From assembly GCA_002451755.1 (NCBI GenBank), contig DKDF01000037.1, positions 1 to 6,198 of the forward strand: 6,198 nucleotides of DNA. Direction: 5' to 3'. Origin of the DNA: Ruminococcaceae bacterium UBA6855 (GTDB taxonomy: Bacteria > Bacillota > Clostridia > Oscillospirales > Acutalibacteraceae). Shown here one piece after another: positions 1-6,198 of the stretch (positions are counted from its first letter, which is position 1; the number at the start of each line of letters is the position of its first letter). The notes under the pieces are model-generated. The model saw nothing but the letters and a program-made list of their open reading frames with translations. It had not been told where the DNA came from and did not search any database. The position numbers and the translations under genes are program-made.

Positions 1-17
1 TTCACTATTCACTTCGC

Positions 18-216
18 GGGCGGATAATATCCGCCCCTACTTACTTTGAGCGAAGCGAAACAAACCCCTCAGTCTTGGCTTCGCCAATCCAGCTCCCCTG
101 CAGGGGAGCCGAAAAACAGGCGAGCGATGCTCGCCACTACAGTCGGCAAAATAAATATTTACGAAGATTTCGTGCCGCTGTCGCGGCAGCGGTGCGTCGA
201 GGTCGCCGCACCCTAC
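18..216. repeat. Cluster of REP-like palindromes downstream of rex
   Basis: At least six inverted repeats lie in about 200 bp: GGGCGGATAATATCCGCCC (18-36, 9-bp arms, 1-nt centre); TTGGC-TTC-GCCAA (75-87); GCTCCCCTGCAGGGGAGC (92-109, perfect); GGCGAGC-GAT-GCTCGCC (119-135); CGGCA ... TGCCG (144-148 with 173-177) enclosing ACGAA-GAT-TTCGT (161-173); CCGCTG ... CAGCGG (175-180 with 187-192); and GGTGCG ... CGCACC (191-196 with 207-212). Three of them (ending 36, 135 and 212) are followed within 1-2 bases by CTAC, which suggests one repeat family with interchangeable stems. Similar hairpins are, as I recall, scattered between genes in gut Clostridia. No gene is supported here. Confidence 0.75.
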
Positions 217-274
217 AAGTTGCGCCTAATGGATTCCACGATAAATCCCAATTTGCATATTTTACTCTGCCAAC

Positions 275-309
275 ATCTAATATACACATCAAATCTCCGC
301 ATATTAGAT
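275..309. repeat. Perfect 9-bp inverted repeat next to the rex terminator
   Basis: ATCTAATAT (275-283) and ATATTAGAT (301-309) are exact reverse complements separated by 17 bp. The element abuts the T tract of the rex terminator. It is AT-rich, unlike the GC-rich hairpins to its left, and not followed by a T run, so it is not a second terminator. It may be an operator for a leftward gene outside the window, or chance in AT-rich DNA. Confidence 0.4.
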
Positions 310-311
310 AC

Positions 312-345
312 AAAAATCGGCTGCCGTTTTTGTTCGACAGCCGAT
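312..345 (-). terminator. Rho-independent terminator of rex
   Basis: On the minus strand, arms ATCGGCTGTCG (345-335) and CGGCAGCCGAT (326-316) form an 11-bp stem with one G-T wobble and an 8-nt loop, AACAAAAA. The second arm runs directly into a T tract (316-312). It starts 12 bp after the rex TGA stop (358-360). On the plus strand the same hairpin is followed by GACTTTTT, so weak termination of leftward-gene transcripts is also possible. Confidence 0.9.
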
Positions 346-357
346 GACTTTTTATGT

Positions 358-984
358 TCACTTTTTCATTTGCTCGCGCAGATGGTTTGAAAGCAGAGCG
401 AGCGACGAAGCCATATTCTCGTTCTGGACGAGTATGCCGTCCGGGACGACGAGATGAACCGGGGCAAAGTTCCAGATAGCACGGATGCCGCTTTCAACGA
501 GCAGGTCGCATATCTCCTGCGCGCTCGATGCAGGGACAGTGATTATACCTATATGCACATTGACTTTGCGGCAGAAGCTGCCGAGCTGGGCTATCGGGAA
601 GACCGTCTTGCCCTGGAATTCGGTCGGCTCTTCGCACAGGTCGAATGCGGCGATTATGTTGAGTCCGTAAGCCTTGAATCCGCTGTAGTTGAGCAGCGCC
701 TTGCCGAGGCTGCCCGCGCCGACTATCACGGCATTATCTATATCATTATAGCCGAGGAAAGCTTCGAGCTCCGCGATAAGGTCCTTGACATTGTAGCCGA
801 CCTTCGGTTTGCCGGACGAGCTGACGCTCGCGAGATCCTTGCGAACCTGAACATCATTGAGCTGAAGCGCTTCGGCAATGGTTGTGGCGGATATATTTTT
901 CGGCGCATCCTCCGGGAGGCTCTGGATATAGCTCAGGTACATCGGCAGTCTCTGAAGAGTATGTTTCGAGATATTAGGAACCAT
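358..984 (-). CDS. rex: Redox-sensing transcriptional repressor Rex (variant wing motif)
   Basis: Rex binds operators near fermentation and respiration genes when NADH/NAD+ is low and lets go when NADH rises; it acts in the cytoplasm as a dimer. The 208-aa length is normal for the family. The N-terminal winged helix (about residues 1-75) shows the family start ISKHTLQRLPMYLSYI, the recognition-helix region NDVQVRKDL (43-51) and the wing ending GKPKVGYNV. The Rossmann domain has the dinucleotide motif GAGSLG (89-94), ALLNYSGF, the acidic residue after the second strand in IAAFD (115), IITVPA, and NFAPVHLVVP. The usual wing sequence YFGEFGKRGVGYNV is replaced by VSSSGKPKVGYNV, a form I recall from Clostridia paralogues. 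The ATG at 984 is chosen because it has a ribosome binding site and matches the family N-terminus. The gene has its own promoter and terminator and appears monocistronic. Targets cannot be read from this window. Confidence 0.95.
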   Translation of the reverse strand: MVPNISKHTLQRLPMYLSYIQSLPEDAPKNISATTIAEALQLNDVQVRKDLASVSSSGKPKVGYNVKDLIAELEAFLGYNDIDNAVIVGAGSLGKALLNYSGFKAYGLNIIAAFDLCEEPTEFQGKTVFPIAQLGSFCRKVNVHIGIITVPASSAQEICDLLVESGIRAIWNFAPVHLVVPDGILVQNENMASSLALLSNHLREQMKK

Positions 985-991
985 AAAAATT

Positions 992-996
992 TCACC
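992..996 (-). promoter_or_regulatory. Ribosome binding site that fixes the rex start
   Basis: GGTGA, part of the AGGAGGTGA anti-16S complement, lies 7 nt upstream of the ATG at 984-982. It supports that start over a TTG 13 codons upstream (1023-1021), which lies at or before the predicted transcription start and so would not be in the mRNA. Confidence 0.7.
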
Positions 997-1025
997 AACC
1001 TGAAGATTATACTTGTACTGCAACT

Positions 1026-1054
1026 ATTGTATCATATTTTTTCAGATAGTTCAA
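1026..1054 (-). promoter_or_regulatory. Sigma-A type promoter of rex with extended -10
   Basis: On the minus strand a -35 box TTGAAC (1054-1049) is separated by exactly 17 bp from a -10 box TACAAT (1031-1026). A TG one base upstream of the -10 (1034-1033) makes the extended form TGATACAAT, and the spacer is A-rich. Transcription would start near 1019, leaving a leader of about 35 nt before the ATG at 984. I found no clear Rex-type operator (TTGTTAA-N4-TTAACAA or similar) overlapping it, so autoregulation is not supported. Confidence 0.8.
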
Positions 1055-1068
1055 GTAAACTTCGGAGC

Positions 1069-1104
1069 AAAAAAATCGGGGGAGCCGCCCGAGGGCGACT
1101 CCCC
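1069..1104 (-). terminator. Rho-independent terminator of the repeat-protein gene
   Basis: Read on the minus strand, arms GGGGAGTCGCCC (1104-1093) and GGGCGGCTCCCC (1090-1079) pair over 12 positions with one G-T wobble, around a very tight turn. The bases CGA and a run of seven T (1075-1069) follow. It begins 45 bp after the stop codon and ends before the rex promoter, so it should separate the two transcription units. Confidence 0.9.
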
Positions 1105-1149
1105 TTCTCACCTGCTTTTTGGGCAGGATTTCAGTTTTTGTTCACAGCC

Positions 1150-4100
1150 TTAGACCGTGAAAGCAAAGTCGGTGGTATCCCAGACCTGCTTGCCGTTAGC
1201 GATGTACTTCGCGGTTGCGGTGTAATCGCCTTCGGTGAGCTTAACATTGATGGTCCAGATCTCGCCGTCGCCGTCAGAAGCGATGGAGACATTGGCGTCA
1301 TCTCTGTTATAAGTTCTGGTCGCACCCGAAGCGTAGGTTATCTTGACCTTCTTGGCAGTGCCGTTGACGGTGACTGCGACAGAATCAGCAGAGGCATTGA
1401 CCTCGGTAACGCTGACAGCCGTTGCCGGCTTAGCGCTGATAACTACGTTGACTGCAAGGCCTTCGCTCCATGAGCTTCTTCCATACTTCGCTCTGACAAC
1501 ATAGTTGCCTGCGGGAAGGTTGAAGTTAACAGTCCAGATCTCATAAGCGAGGTTGGTGCTGTTTGCATAGACCTCATTGCCCTGTGCGTCATAAGACTTG
1601 ATGGAGACTCTCGGATCAAGTCTTGTAAGGGTGGTGGTTCCGCCGTTTGCATAGACGAACTGGATCTTATCAGCCTTATCGGTGACCTTAACGCGATAGT
1701 CCTGCTTGCCGCCGTAGTTCGGGGTGTCGTAGGTAACTTCGGTAACGTCGCCGGTCTCAGGCTCGGGCTTCTGATCGAACGAGACTGTGAAGCCATAGCC
1801 ATCGTTCTCCCAGTATTCCTTCGCCATCTTCGCATAAGCAGTGAACTTGCCTTCTGCGAGGTTAGCATTGATGAGCCAGATTTCGCCGTCCTCAGTCTTC
1901 TCTATCTTCAAGATACCGAGCGCATTGGCATCGCTTGTCATGGAGGTGTTTCTGTCAAACGTGCGGGTATTGCCGTTTGCGTCAACTATCTTGATCTTCA
2001 GAGGCTCGCCCTTAACCTTGACTGCATACTGATGCATGCCGCCGTAGTTCGGGGTCTCCGGAGTGACGGAGATGATGGAGGAGTTGCTGGCAACAAGGAT
2101 AGCGTCAAATCTGACATCCTCGGTGCCCATGGTTCCGACTGCGGGATCCCAACCGTTGAAGTTGTAACCGTCGACAGACGGATCCTTAGGAGCTATGATC
2201 TGCTCGCCGACCTTCGCGGTAACAGCCTTATAGAGCTGGCCGTTGACATAGAAGTTAGCGGTGTAGGTCATAAGCTCAAGAGCTGCGACTGCGTCGTTGA
2301 TAGCAGCGGTTGCTGCATCGACATCAGCCTGCTCGGAATACTTCTTGCCGGAAACGTCTGCTGCAAGAGCTGCATCGAGAGCCGCTCTGGACTCTGCGGT
2401 GTAGGTCTTGTCATAGTCCGCCTCAGCCTTCTTCGCCTGAGCGGCTGCGACTGCTGCATCATATGCAGTGTAGTCAGCGCCGTCCTCGGTCCACTGGGAA
2501 ACGAGGGTCAGATCGGATGCGGGCATTGTGGCGGGAACTTCGACGTTCCAACCTGCGAAGGTGTAGTGATCCTTGGTGGGCTCTGCGATGTTGAGTTCAG
2601 CACCGTAGTAAACCATGGACTCTGCACCGTCAACCGTAAGCTTATACTGGTTACGGCTGTAGTAAACCTTGAGAACAAGGCTGCCGTCAGCTGCGACTGT
2701 GCCGGAGAGGACGCTGTCAGCGGCGACCGTGAAGCCCTCGCGAGCCTCGGGATCGACGGAGACGGCCGCGCCGGTAGTGGCAGGAACGACCTTGACATCA
2801 GCTGCGCCGTAAGCGCCGTTGACATCCATGACATAAGTCTCAACCTTGTAGGAGACTTCGCCGGCGGAGAACTGAGCGTTGAAGGAAACATCCTCGGTGC
2901 CCATGACTCCGACTTCCTTATCCCAACCGGTGAAGACGAAGCCTTCCTTGGTGGGATTCTCGGGAGCGATGATCTGCTCGCCGACCTTCGTGGGAACGAC
3001 TCTGTATTCAGCGCCGTCAACATAGAAGGTTGCGTTGTAGGTCATAAGATCGAGAGCTGCGATTGCGTCGTTGATAGCCTTGGCGGCTGCATCGACAACA
3101 TTCTGCTCCGAATAGAGCTTGCCGGAAACATCTGCTTTGAGAGCTGCATCGAGAGCCGCTCTGGACTCTGCGGTGTAGGTCTTCTCATAGTCAGTCTCGG
3201 TCTTCTTCGCCTGAGCCGCTGCGACTGCCGCGTCATATGCGGTGTAGTCAGCGCCGTCCTCTGTCCACTTGGAAACGACTGTTACGTCGTTCGCGGGCAT
3301 GGTCTCGGGAAGCTCGGGCTCCCAACCTGCGAAGGTGTAGTGATCCTTAGTGGGCTCTGCCACGGAAACAGCTGCGCCGTAGTAGACTTCGGAAGCGACA
3401 CCGTCAACGGTCAGGGTGTACTTGTTGCGGCTGTAGTAGACCTTGAGAACAAGGCTGCCGTCAGCTGCGATAGTGCCGGAAAGAACGCTCTCGTCCGCAA
3501 CGGTGAAGCCCTCGCGAGCCTCAGGTGCATAGGTAGCGGTCGTGCCGGTGGTACCGGTAAGCTTCTCAGAAGTGGGATCGCCGTAAGTGCCGTCGGTACC
3601 CATTACATAGGTGTTGACGGTGTAAGCGGTGTCACCTGCTGCTGCGAACACTGCCTCGAAGGTAGCGTCTGCGGTACCCATAGTGCCGACTGCGGGTTTC
3701 CAGCCTGCGAAGGTATAGCCTTCCTTGGACGGATCCTTGGGAGCGACGATCTGATCGTCAACCTTCGTGGGAACGACTTCGTACTGGGCGCCGTCGACTG
3801 TGAATATTGCATTGTAGGTCATCTTGTCGAGACCTGCGATTGCGTTATCGATAGCGGTTGCTGCCGCATCGACTTCACCCTGCTGGGTGTACTTCTTGCC
3901 GGAGACATCTGCTGCAAGAGCCGCTGCAAGAGCATTTCTGCTCTCCTCGGTGTATCTTGCTGCGTAGTCGGACTCGGCCTGCTTAGCCTGAGCAGCCTTG
4001 ACTGCCGCGTCATAAGCGGTGTAATCAGCACCGTTCTCAGTCCACTGGGACTCAAGAGTTACATCGTTAGCGGGCATGGTCGCGGGAGCCGCGGGTTTCC

Positions 4101-6198
4101 AGCCTGCGAAGGTGTAACCGGTTCTTGCCTCGGGATCTGCGATCTCGAGAGCTGCGCCGTAGTAGACATCGGACTCAACGCCGTCAACAGTAAGCTTGTA
4201 CTGGTTACGGCTGTAGTAAACCTTGAGAACAAGGCTGCTGTCAGCTGCGACTGTGCCGGTGAGAACGCTCTCGCCTGCAACCGTGAAGCCCTCGCGGGCA
4301 TCGGGGGTGAGAGTTATCTCTGCGCCGGTGGTTGCTGCAACGTTCTTGGAATCGGCTGCGCCGTACTGACCGTCAAGACCCATGACATAGGTCTCAACCG
4401 TGTAAGAAACTTCGCCTGCGGAGAACTTAGCATTGAAGGAGATATCCTCAGTGCCCATGGTTCCGACCTCGGGATCCCAACCGGTGAAGACATAACCTGT
4501 CTTGGAGGGATTGTCGGGCTTGGCGATAGCTTCGCCGACCTTTGCTTCGACGACCTTGTACTCAGCGCCGTCAACATAGAAGGTGGCTTTGTAGGTCATG
4601 AGCTCAAGAGCTGTGACCGCATCGTTGATTGCCTTAGCGGCTGCATCAACTTCACCCTGCTGGGTGTACTTCTTGCCGGAGACATCCTTCGCAAGAGCAT
4701 CGGCGAGAGCCTGTCTGGTCTCTGCGGTGTAGGTCTTGTCGAAGTTTGCTTCTGCCTGCTTAGCCTCAGCCGCTGCCTTAGCCGCGTTGTAAGCGGTGTA
4801 GTCAGCGTCGTTCTCGTTCCACTGGGAAACAAGAGTTACATCGGAAGCGGGCATGGTTTCGGGAACATCTCTGTCCCAACCGGCGAAGGTGTAGCCCTCG
4901 CGGGGTGCCGGCTCGGCAACACTGATGGCTGCGCCGTAATAAACATTGGTCACATTGCCGTCAACAGTAAGCTTGTACTGGTTGCGGCTGTAGTAAACCT
5001 TGAGAACAAGGCTGCCGTCAGCCTTGACTTCGCCGGAAAGTACGCTCTCAGCTGCAACCGAGAAGCCCTCACGGGTTTCGGGAGTAACGGAGACGGTCTC
5101 GCCGGTAGTAGCGGACTTGTTCTCAACAGCAGCGTCGCCGTAGTTGCCGGTGACATCCATTACGTATGTCTCGACAGTGTAAGCAACGGTGCCTGCGGAG
5201 AATACTGCGTTGAAGGAAACATCCTCAATGCCCATCGTTCCGACTTCGGGAGTCCATCCGGTGAAGGTATAACCCTGCTTGGAGGGAGCCTCGGGGGCGA
5301 CGATCTGCTCGCCGACCTTGGTGGGAACGACTCTGTACTCAGCGCCGTCAACATAGAAGGTTGCGTTATAGGTCATCTTCTCAAGACCGTTAACAGCAGC
5401 GTTGATAGCCGCGGTCTGAGCGTCGACAACACCCTGCTCGCTGAGCTTCTTGCCGGAAACATCCTTCGCAAGAGCCTCGTCAAGAGCTTTTCTGGAAGCC
5501 TCAGTGTAGGTCTTGTCGTAGTTGGCCTCTGCCTTCTTGGCGTTGGCAGCTGCAACAGCTATGTCGTAATCGGTGTAGTTTGCGGGATTCTCGTTCCACT
5601 TAGCCGTAAGAGTAATGTTCTGTGCGGGCATGGTGGAGGGAACCTCTTCCTCCCAACCCTGGAAAGCATAGCCTGCCTTCTCGGGAGTACGGGCGGAAAC
5701 AGTAGCGCCATAATAATATGTATCGGGTTCGAGATCCGTGTTAGCATAAGTTATGGTGTACTGGTTGCGTGAATAGTAAATGCTGAGGACAAGAGAACCG
5801 TCAGCGGCGATGGTGCCGGTAAGGGTGCTCTTTGCCGAATCGAGCGTGAAGCCTTCAGCGGCGACTGCATCGGCAGTGATATCGGCTGTAGAATTGGTCT
5901 CGCCTGCGCCCTGATAGGTGCTGTCGGGAGTAGCCGGATAGTTGCCGGTGGTGTCCATATTATAAACATTCACGGTGTACTTTGTATCCGTGTTGTTTGC
6001 GAACTGAGCTTCGAATGTAGCGTCAGCGTCAAACGTTGCGGGTACGTTGCCCCAACCGACGAAGTGCATGCCGACAGGTGCGGCAGGAGCTTCGATGGAG
6101 CTGAGATCAACGGGATCGCCCTGGTTGCCGGTAAGAACCGCGTGAGTCTCGCCATTCACGGTGAAGGTGAAGGTGACGGTGACAACGGGGTTGGCGAC
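1150..6198 (-). CDS. Giant InlB/FIVAR-type repeat surface protein, C-terminal part (5' end outside window)
   Basis: The frame is open from the right edge to a TAA stop at 1150-1152 and gives 1682 residues, without frameshift or internal stop. No start is assigned: the 13 codons right of a possible GTG at 6157-6159 continue the same beta-strand pattern (VTVTFTFTVNG), so that GTG is internal. Modules recur in fixed order: an InlB B-repeat-like module (GYTFTGW, GYTFAGW), a MucBP-like beta module (YTVETYVMD ... ADGSLVLKVYYSRNQ), a second short InlB-like module, then a helical Ala/Lys-rich FIVAR-like module (DYTAYDAAVAAAQAK ... AINDAVAALELM). Three copies of another beta domain end the protein. 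I saw no cysteine, which suits a secreted Gram-positive protein. No LPXTG motif, terminal membrane helix, SLH or dockerin module is present. These module families are known from adhesins and cell-wall proteins; the role as adhesin or stalk is inferred. The N-terminal functional domain and signal peptide cannot be seen. Confidence 0.93.
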   Translation of the reverse strand, partial: VANPVVTVTFTFTVNGETHAVLTGNQGDPVDLSSIEAPAAPVGMHFVGWGNVPATFDADATFEAQFANNTDTKYTVNVYNMDTTGNYPATPDSTYQGAGETNSTADITADAVAAEGFTLDSAKSTLTGTIAADGSLVLSIYYSRNQYTITYANTDLEPDTYYYGATVSARTPEKAGYAFQGWEEEVPSTMPAQNITLTAKWNENPANYTDYDIAVAAANAKKAEANYDKTYTEASRKALDEALAKDVSGKKLSEQGVVDAQTAAINAAVNGLEKMTYNATFYVDGAEYRVVPTKVGEQIVAPEAPSKQGYTFTGWTPEVGTMGIEDVSFNAVFSAGTVAYTVETYVMDVTGNYGDAAVENKSATTGETVSVTPETREGFSVAAESVLSGEVKADGSLVLKVYYSRNQYKLTVDGNVTNVYYGAAISVAEPAPREGYTFAGWDRDVPETMPASDVTLVSQWNENDADYTAYNAAKAAAEAKQAEANFDKTYTAETRQALADALAKDVSGKKYTQQGEVDAAAKAINDAVTALELMTYKATFYVDGAEYKVVEAKVGEAIAKPDNPSKTGYVFTGWDPEVGTMGTEDISFNAKFSAGEVSYTVETYVMGLDGQYGAADSKNVAATTGAEITLTPDAREGFTVAGESVLTGTVAADSSLVLKVYYSRNQYKLTVDGVESDVYYGAALEIADPEARTGYTFAGWKPAAPATMPANDVTLESQWTENGADYTAYDAAVKAAQAKQAESDYAARYTEESRNALAAALAADVSGKKYTQQGEVDAAATAIDNAIAGLDKMTYNAIFTVDGAQYEVVPTKVDDQIVAPKDPSKEGYTFAGWKPAVGTMGTADATFEAVFAAAGDTAYTVNTYVMGTDGTYGDPTSEKLTGTTGTTATYAPEAREGFTVADESVLSGTIAADGSLVLKVYYSRNKYTLTVDGVASEVYYGAAVSVAEPTKDHYTFAGWEPELPETMPANDVTVVSKWTEDGADYTAYDAAVAAAQAKKTETDYEKTYTAESRAALDAALKADVSGKLYSEQNVVDAAAKAINDAIAALDLMTYNATFYVDGAEYRVVPTKVGEQIIAPENPTKEGFVFTGWDKEVGVMGTEDVSFNAQFSAGEVSYKVETYVMDVNGAYGAADVKVVPATTGAAVSVDPEAREGFTVAADSVLSGTVAADGSLVLKVYYSRNQYKLTVDGAESMVYYGAELNIAEPTKDHYTFAGWNVEVPATMPASDLTLVSQWTEDGADYTAYDAAVAAAQAKKAEADYDKTYTAESRAALDAALAADVSGKKYSEQADVDAATAAINDAVAALELMTYTANFYVNGQLYKAVTAKVGEQIIAPKDPSVDGYNFNGWDPAVGTMGTEDVRFDAILVASNSSIISVTPETPNYGGMHQYAVKVKGEPLKIKIVDANGNTRTFDRNTSMTSDANALGILKIEKTEDGEIWLINANLAEGKFTAYAKMAKEYWENDGYGFTVSFDQKPEPETGDVTEVTYDTPNYGGKQDYRVKVTDKADKIQFVYANGGTTTLTRLDPRVSIKSYDAQGNEVYANSTNLAYEIWTVNFNLPAGNYVVRAKYGRSSWSEGLAVNVVISAKPATAVSVTEVNASADSVAVTVNGTAKKVKITYASGATRTYNRDDANVSIASDGDGEIWTINVKLTEGDYTATAKYIANGKQVWDTTDFAFTV
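1153..2082 (-). repeat. Three degenerate copies of an unnamed C-terminal beta-rich domain
   Basis: The copies are at 1756-2082 (109 aa), 1420-1755 (112 aa) and 1153-1419 (89 aa, ending at the stop). They share a pattern: a hydrophobic start (SVTPETPNYGG, VTYDTPNYGG, EVNASADSV), then K(I/V)(K/Q)(I/F) followed by an A(N/S)G turn, then T(R/L)T, an acidic or polar loop, EIW.(I/V)N..L..G.(Y/F)...AK, and a closing aromatic strand (W.....F.V). The first two copies share 19 identical bases around TPNYGG at 2037-2055 and 1707-1725, 330 bp apart; the third lacks that motif. Predicted to be immunoglobulin-like or similar beta sandwiches. I cannot name a family. The position at the very end of the protein suggests a structural or attachment role, but nothing proves it. 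Confidence 0.75.
2083..2268 (-). repeat. Closing half unit: a lone InlB-like module
   Basis: After the last complete unit, one more InlB-like module (62 residues, TYTANFYVNGQLYKAV ... GYNFNGWDPAVGTMG.EDVRF) appears without its MucBP-like, second InlB-like and FIVAR-like partners. It joins the C-terminal beta domains through ILVASN. The array therefore starts and ends with an InlB module, so the helical module always sits between beta modules. Confidence 0.85.
2269..5373 (-). repeat. Four in-frame tandem composite repeats of 777, 777, 777 and 774 bp
   Basis: The units are 4597-5373, 3820-4596, 3043-3819 and 2269-3042 (units 1 to 4, protein order), taking each start as the Thr of the TYNATF or TYKATF motif. 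They encode 259, 259, 259 and 258 residues. In unit 1 the approximate layout is: InlB-like module at residues 1-64, MucBP-like module 65-132, short InlB-like module 133-185, and FIVAR-like helical module 186-259. Strongly kept blocks are FYVDGAEY, VGTMG.ED, ADGSLVLKVYYSRNQYKL, VYYGA, TMPA.D and DVSGK.Y. Length is conserved through compensation: unit 3 has one extra residue after its first InlB module (FAAAGDTAYTV) but is one shorter at PTKDHYTF, where unit 1 has PAPREGYTF. A 44-bp stretch is identical at 2366-2409 and 3140-3183, exactly one unit apart. Confidence 0.92.
5374..6198 (-). repeat. Divergent first visible repeat unit (unit 0)
   Basis: These 275 residues carry the same module order as the downstream units but are clearly more diverged. 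The InlB-like module has GMHFVGW in place of GYTFTGW, and the middle module has YTVNVYNMDTTGNYP and ends LVLSIYYSRNQ. The second InlB-like module reads GYAFQGW followed by PSTMPAQNITLTAKW, and the helical module begins NYTDYDIAVAAANAKK. The left boundary is the Met-Thr junction at 5373/5374. The right boundary is not defined because the window ends inside or just before the first module. Divergence at the edge of an array fits repeat growth by internal duplication; that is inference. Confidence 0.8.

Larger units (their letters stand above)
1..357. other. Intergenic region downstream of rex
   Basis: This stretch holds the hairpin cluster (18-216), an AT-rich segment with the inverted repeat at 275-309, and the rex terminator. 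Open frames on both strands here follow the palindromes, resemble no protein, and lack convincing ribosome binding sites. I see no tRNA or other structured RNA gene apart from the hairpins. The left edge does not reach another gene. Confidence 0.7.

Noticed and set aside
46..390. Small plus- and minus-strand open frames in the leftmost region
   Set aside because: They run through palindromes and the rex terminator, have no good ribosome binding site, and have no protein-like pattern.
985..1023. Longer Rex start at a TTG (1021-1023)
   Set aside because: The TTG lies at or upstream of the predicted transcription start. The extra 13 residues are foreign to the Rex family, and the ATG at 982-984 has a GGTGA at proper spacing.
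1019..1060. Rex autoregulatory operator at the rex promoter
   Set aside because: No TTGTTAA-N4-TTAACAA or TTGTGAA-type palindrome is present; the only symmetry (AGTT ... AACT around the -35) is too short.
1111..1127. Second terminator hairpin after the repeat gene (CCTGC ... GCAGG)
   Set aside because: The 5-bp stem has no T run after it on the minus strand, and a far stronger terminator follows at once.
454..1473. Plus-strand open frame spanning rex and the end of the repeat gene
   Set aside because: It is codon-aligned antisense to rex, crosses two terminator/promoter regions, and its translation matches no family.
2269..5373. CRISPR-like or satellite repeat
   Set aside because: The period of 774-777 bp is in frame, diverged mostly within protein constraints, and fully explained by tandem protein modules.
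2032..5772. Long plus-strand open frame as a real gene
   Set aside because: It is codon-aligned with the minus-strand repeat gene, its protein is only the reverse image of the repeats (recurrent AVVNLENKAAVS opposite the LVLKVYYSRNQ block), and it has no recognisable domain. The minus strand shows coherent known modules.
6157..6159. GTG as the start of the repeat protein
   Set aside because: The frame stays open to the window edge with in-pattern beta-strand sequence (VTVTFTFTVNG), and no signal peptide follows the GTG, so it is an internal Val codon.

Overview
The window most resembles a gut or rumen Clostridia chromosome of the Oscillospiraceae/Ruminococcaceae kind. This is inferred from three things: a Rex repressor of a variant I associate with Clostridia, a very long secreted-type repeat protein built from InlB (Listeria-Bacteroides)-like modules, and an intergenic cluster of several different REP-like hairpins. 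Both genes are on the minus strand. No mobile element gene, tRNA, rRNA or CRISPR array is visible.

Layout, in minus-strand transcription order (right to left). (1) 6198-1150: the C-terminal 1682 codons of a giant repeat protein, whose start lies beyond the right edge. A divergent first unit is followed by four tandem units of 777, 777, 777 and 774 bp, a closing half unit, and three copies of a different beta-rich C-terminal domain. (2) 1104-1069: a strong intrinsic terminator for that gene. (3) 1054-1026: a near-consensus promoter with an extended -10 element. (4) 984-358: rex, a redox-sensing NAD(H)-binding repressor, 208 aa from its ATG. (5) 345-312: the rex terminator. (6) 310-1: non-coding DNA dense with inverted repeats.

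The repeat protein and rex look like separate transcription units, because a terminator and then a promoter lie between them. Nothing in the sequence links them functionally. The repeat protein is probably an extracellular adhesin or surface stalk, but its signal peptide and any N-terminal functional domain are outside the window, and no familiar C-terminal anchor is visible. I found no clear evidence of a wholly new system. The points most worth following are the mosaic similarity between repeat units, the unnamed triplicated C-terminal domain, and the hairpin cluster downstream of rex.
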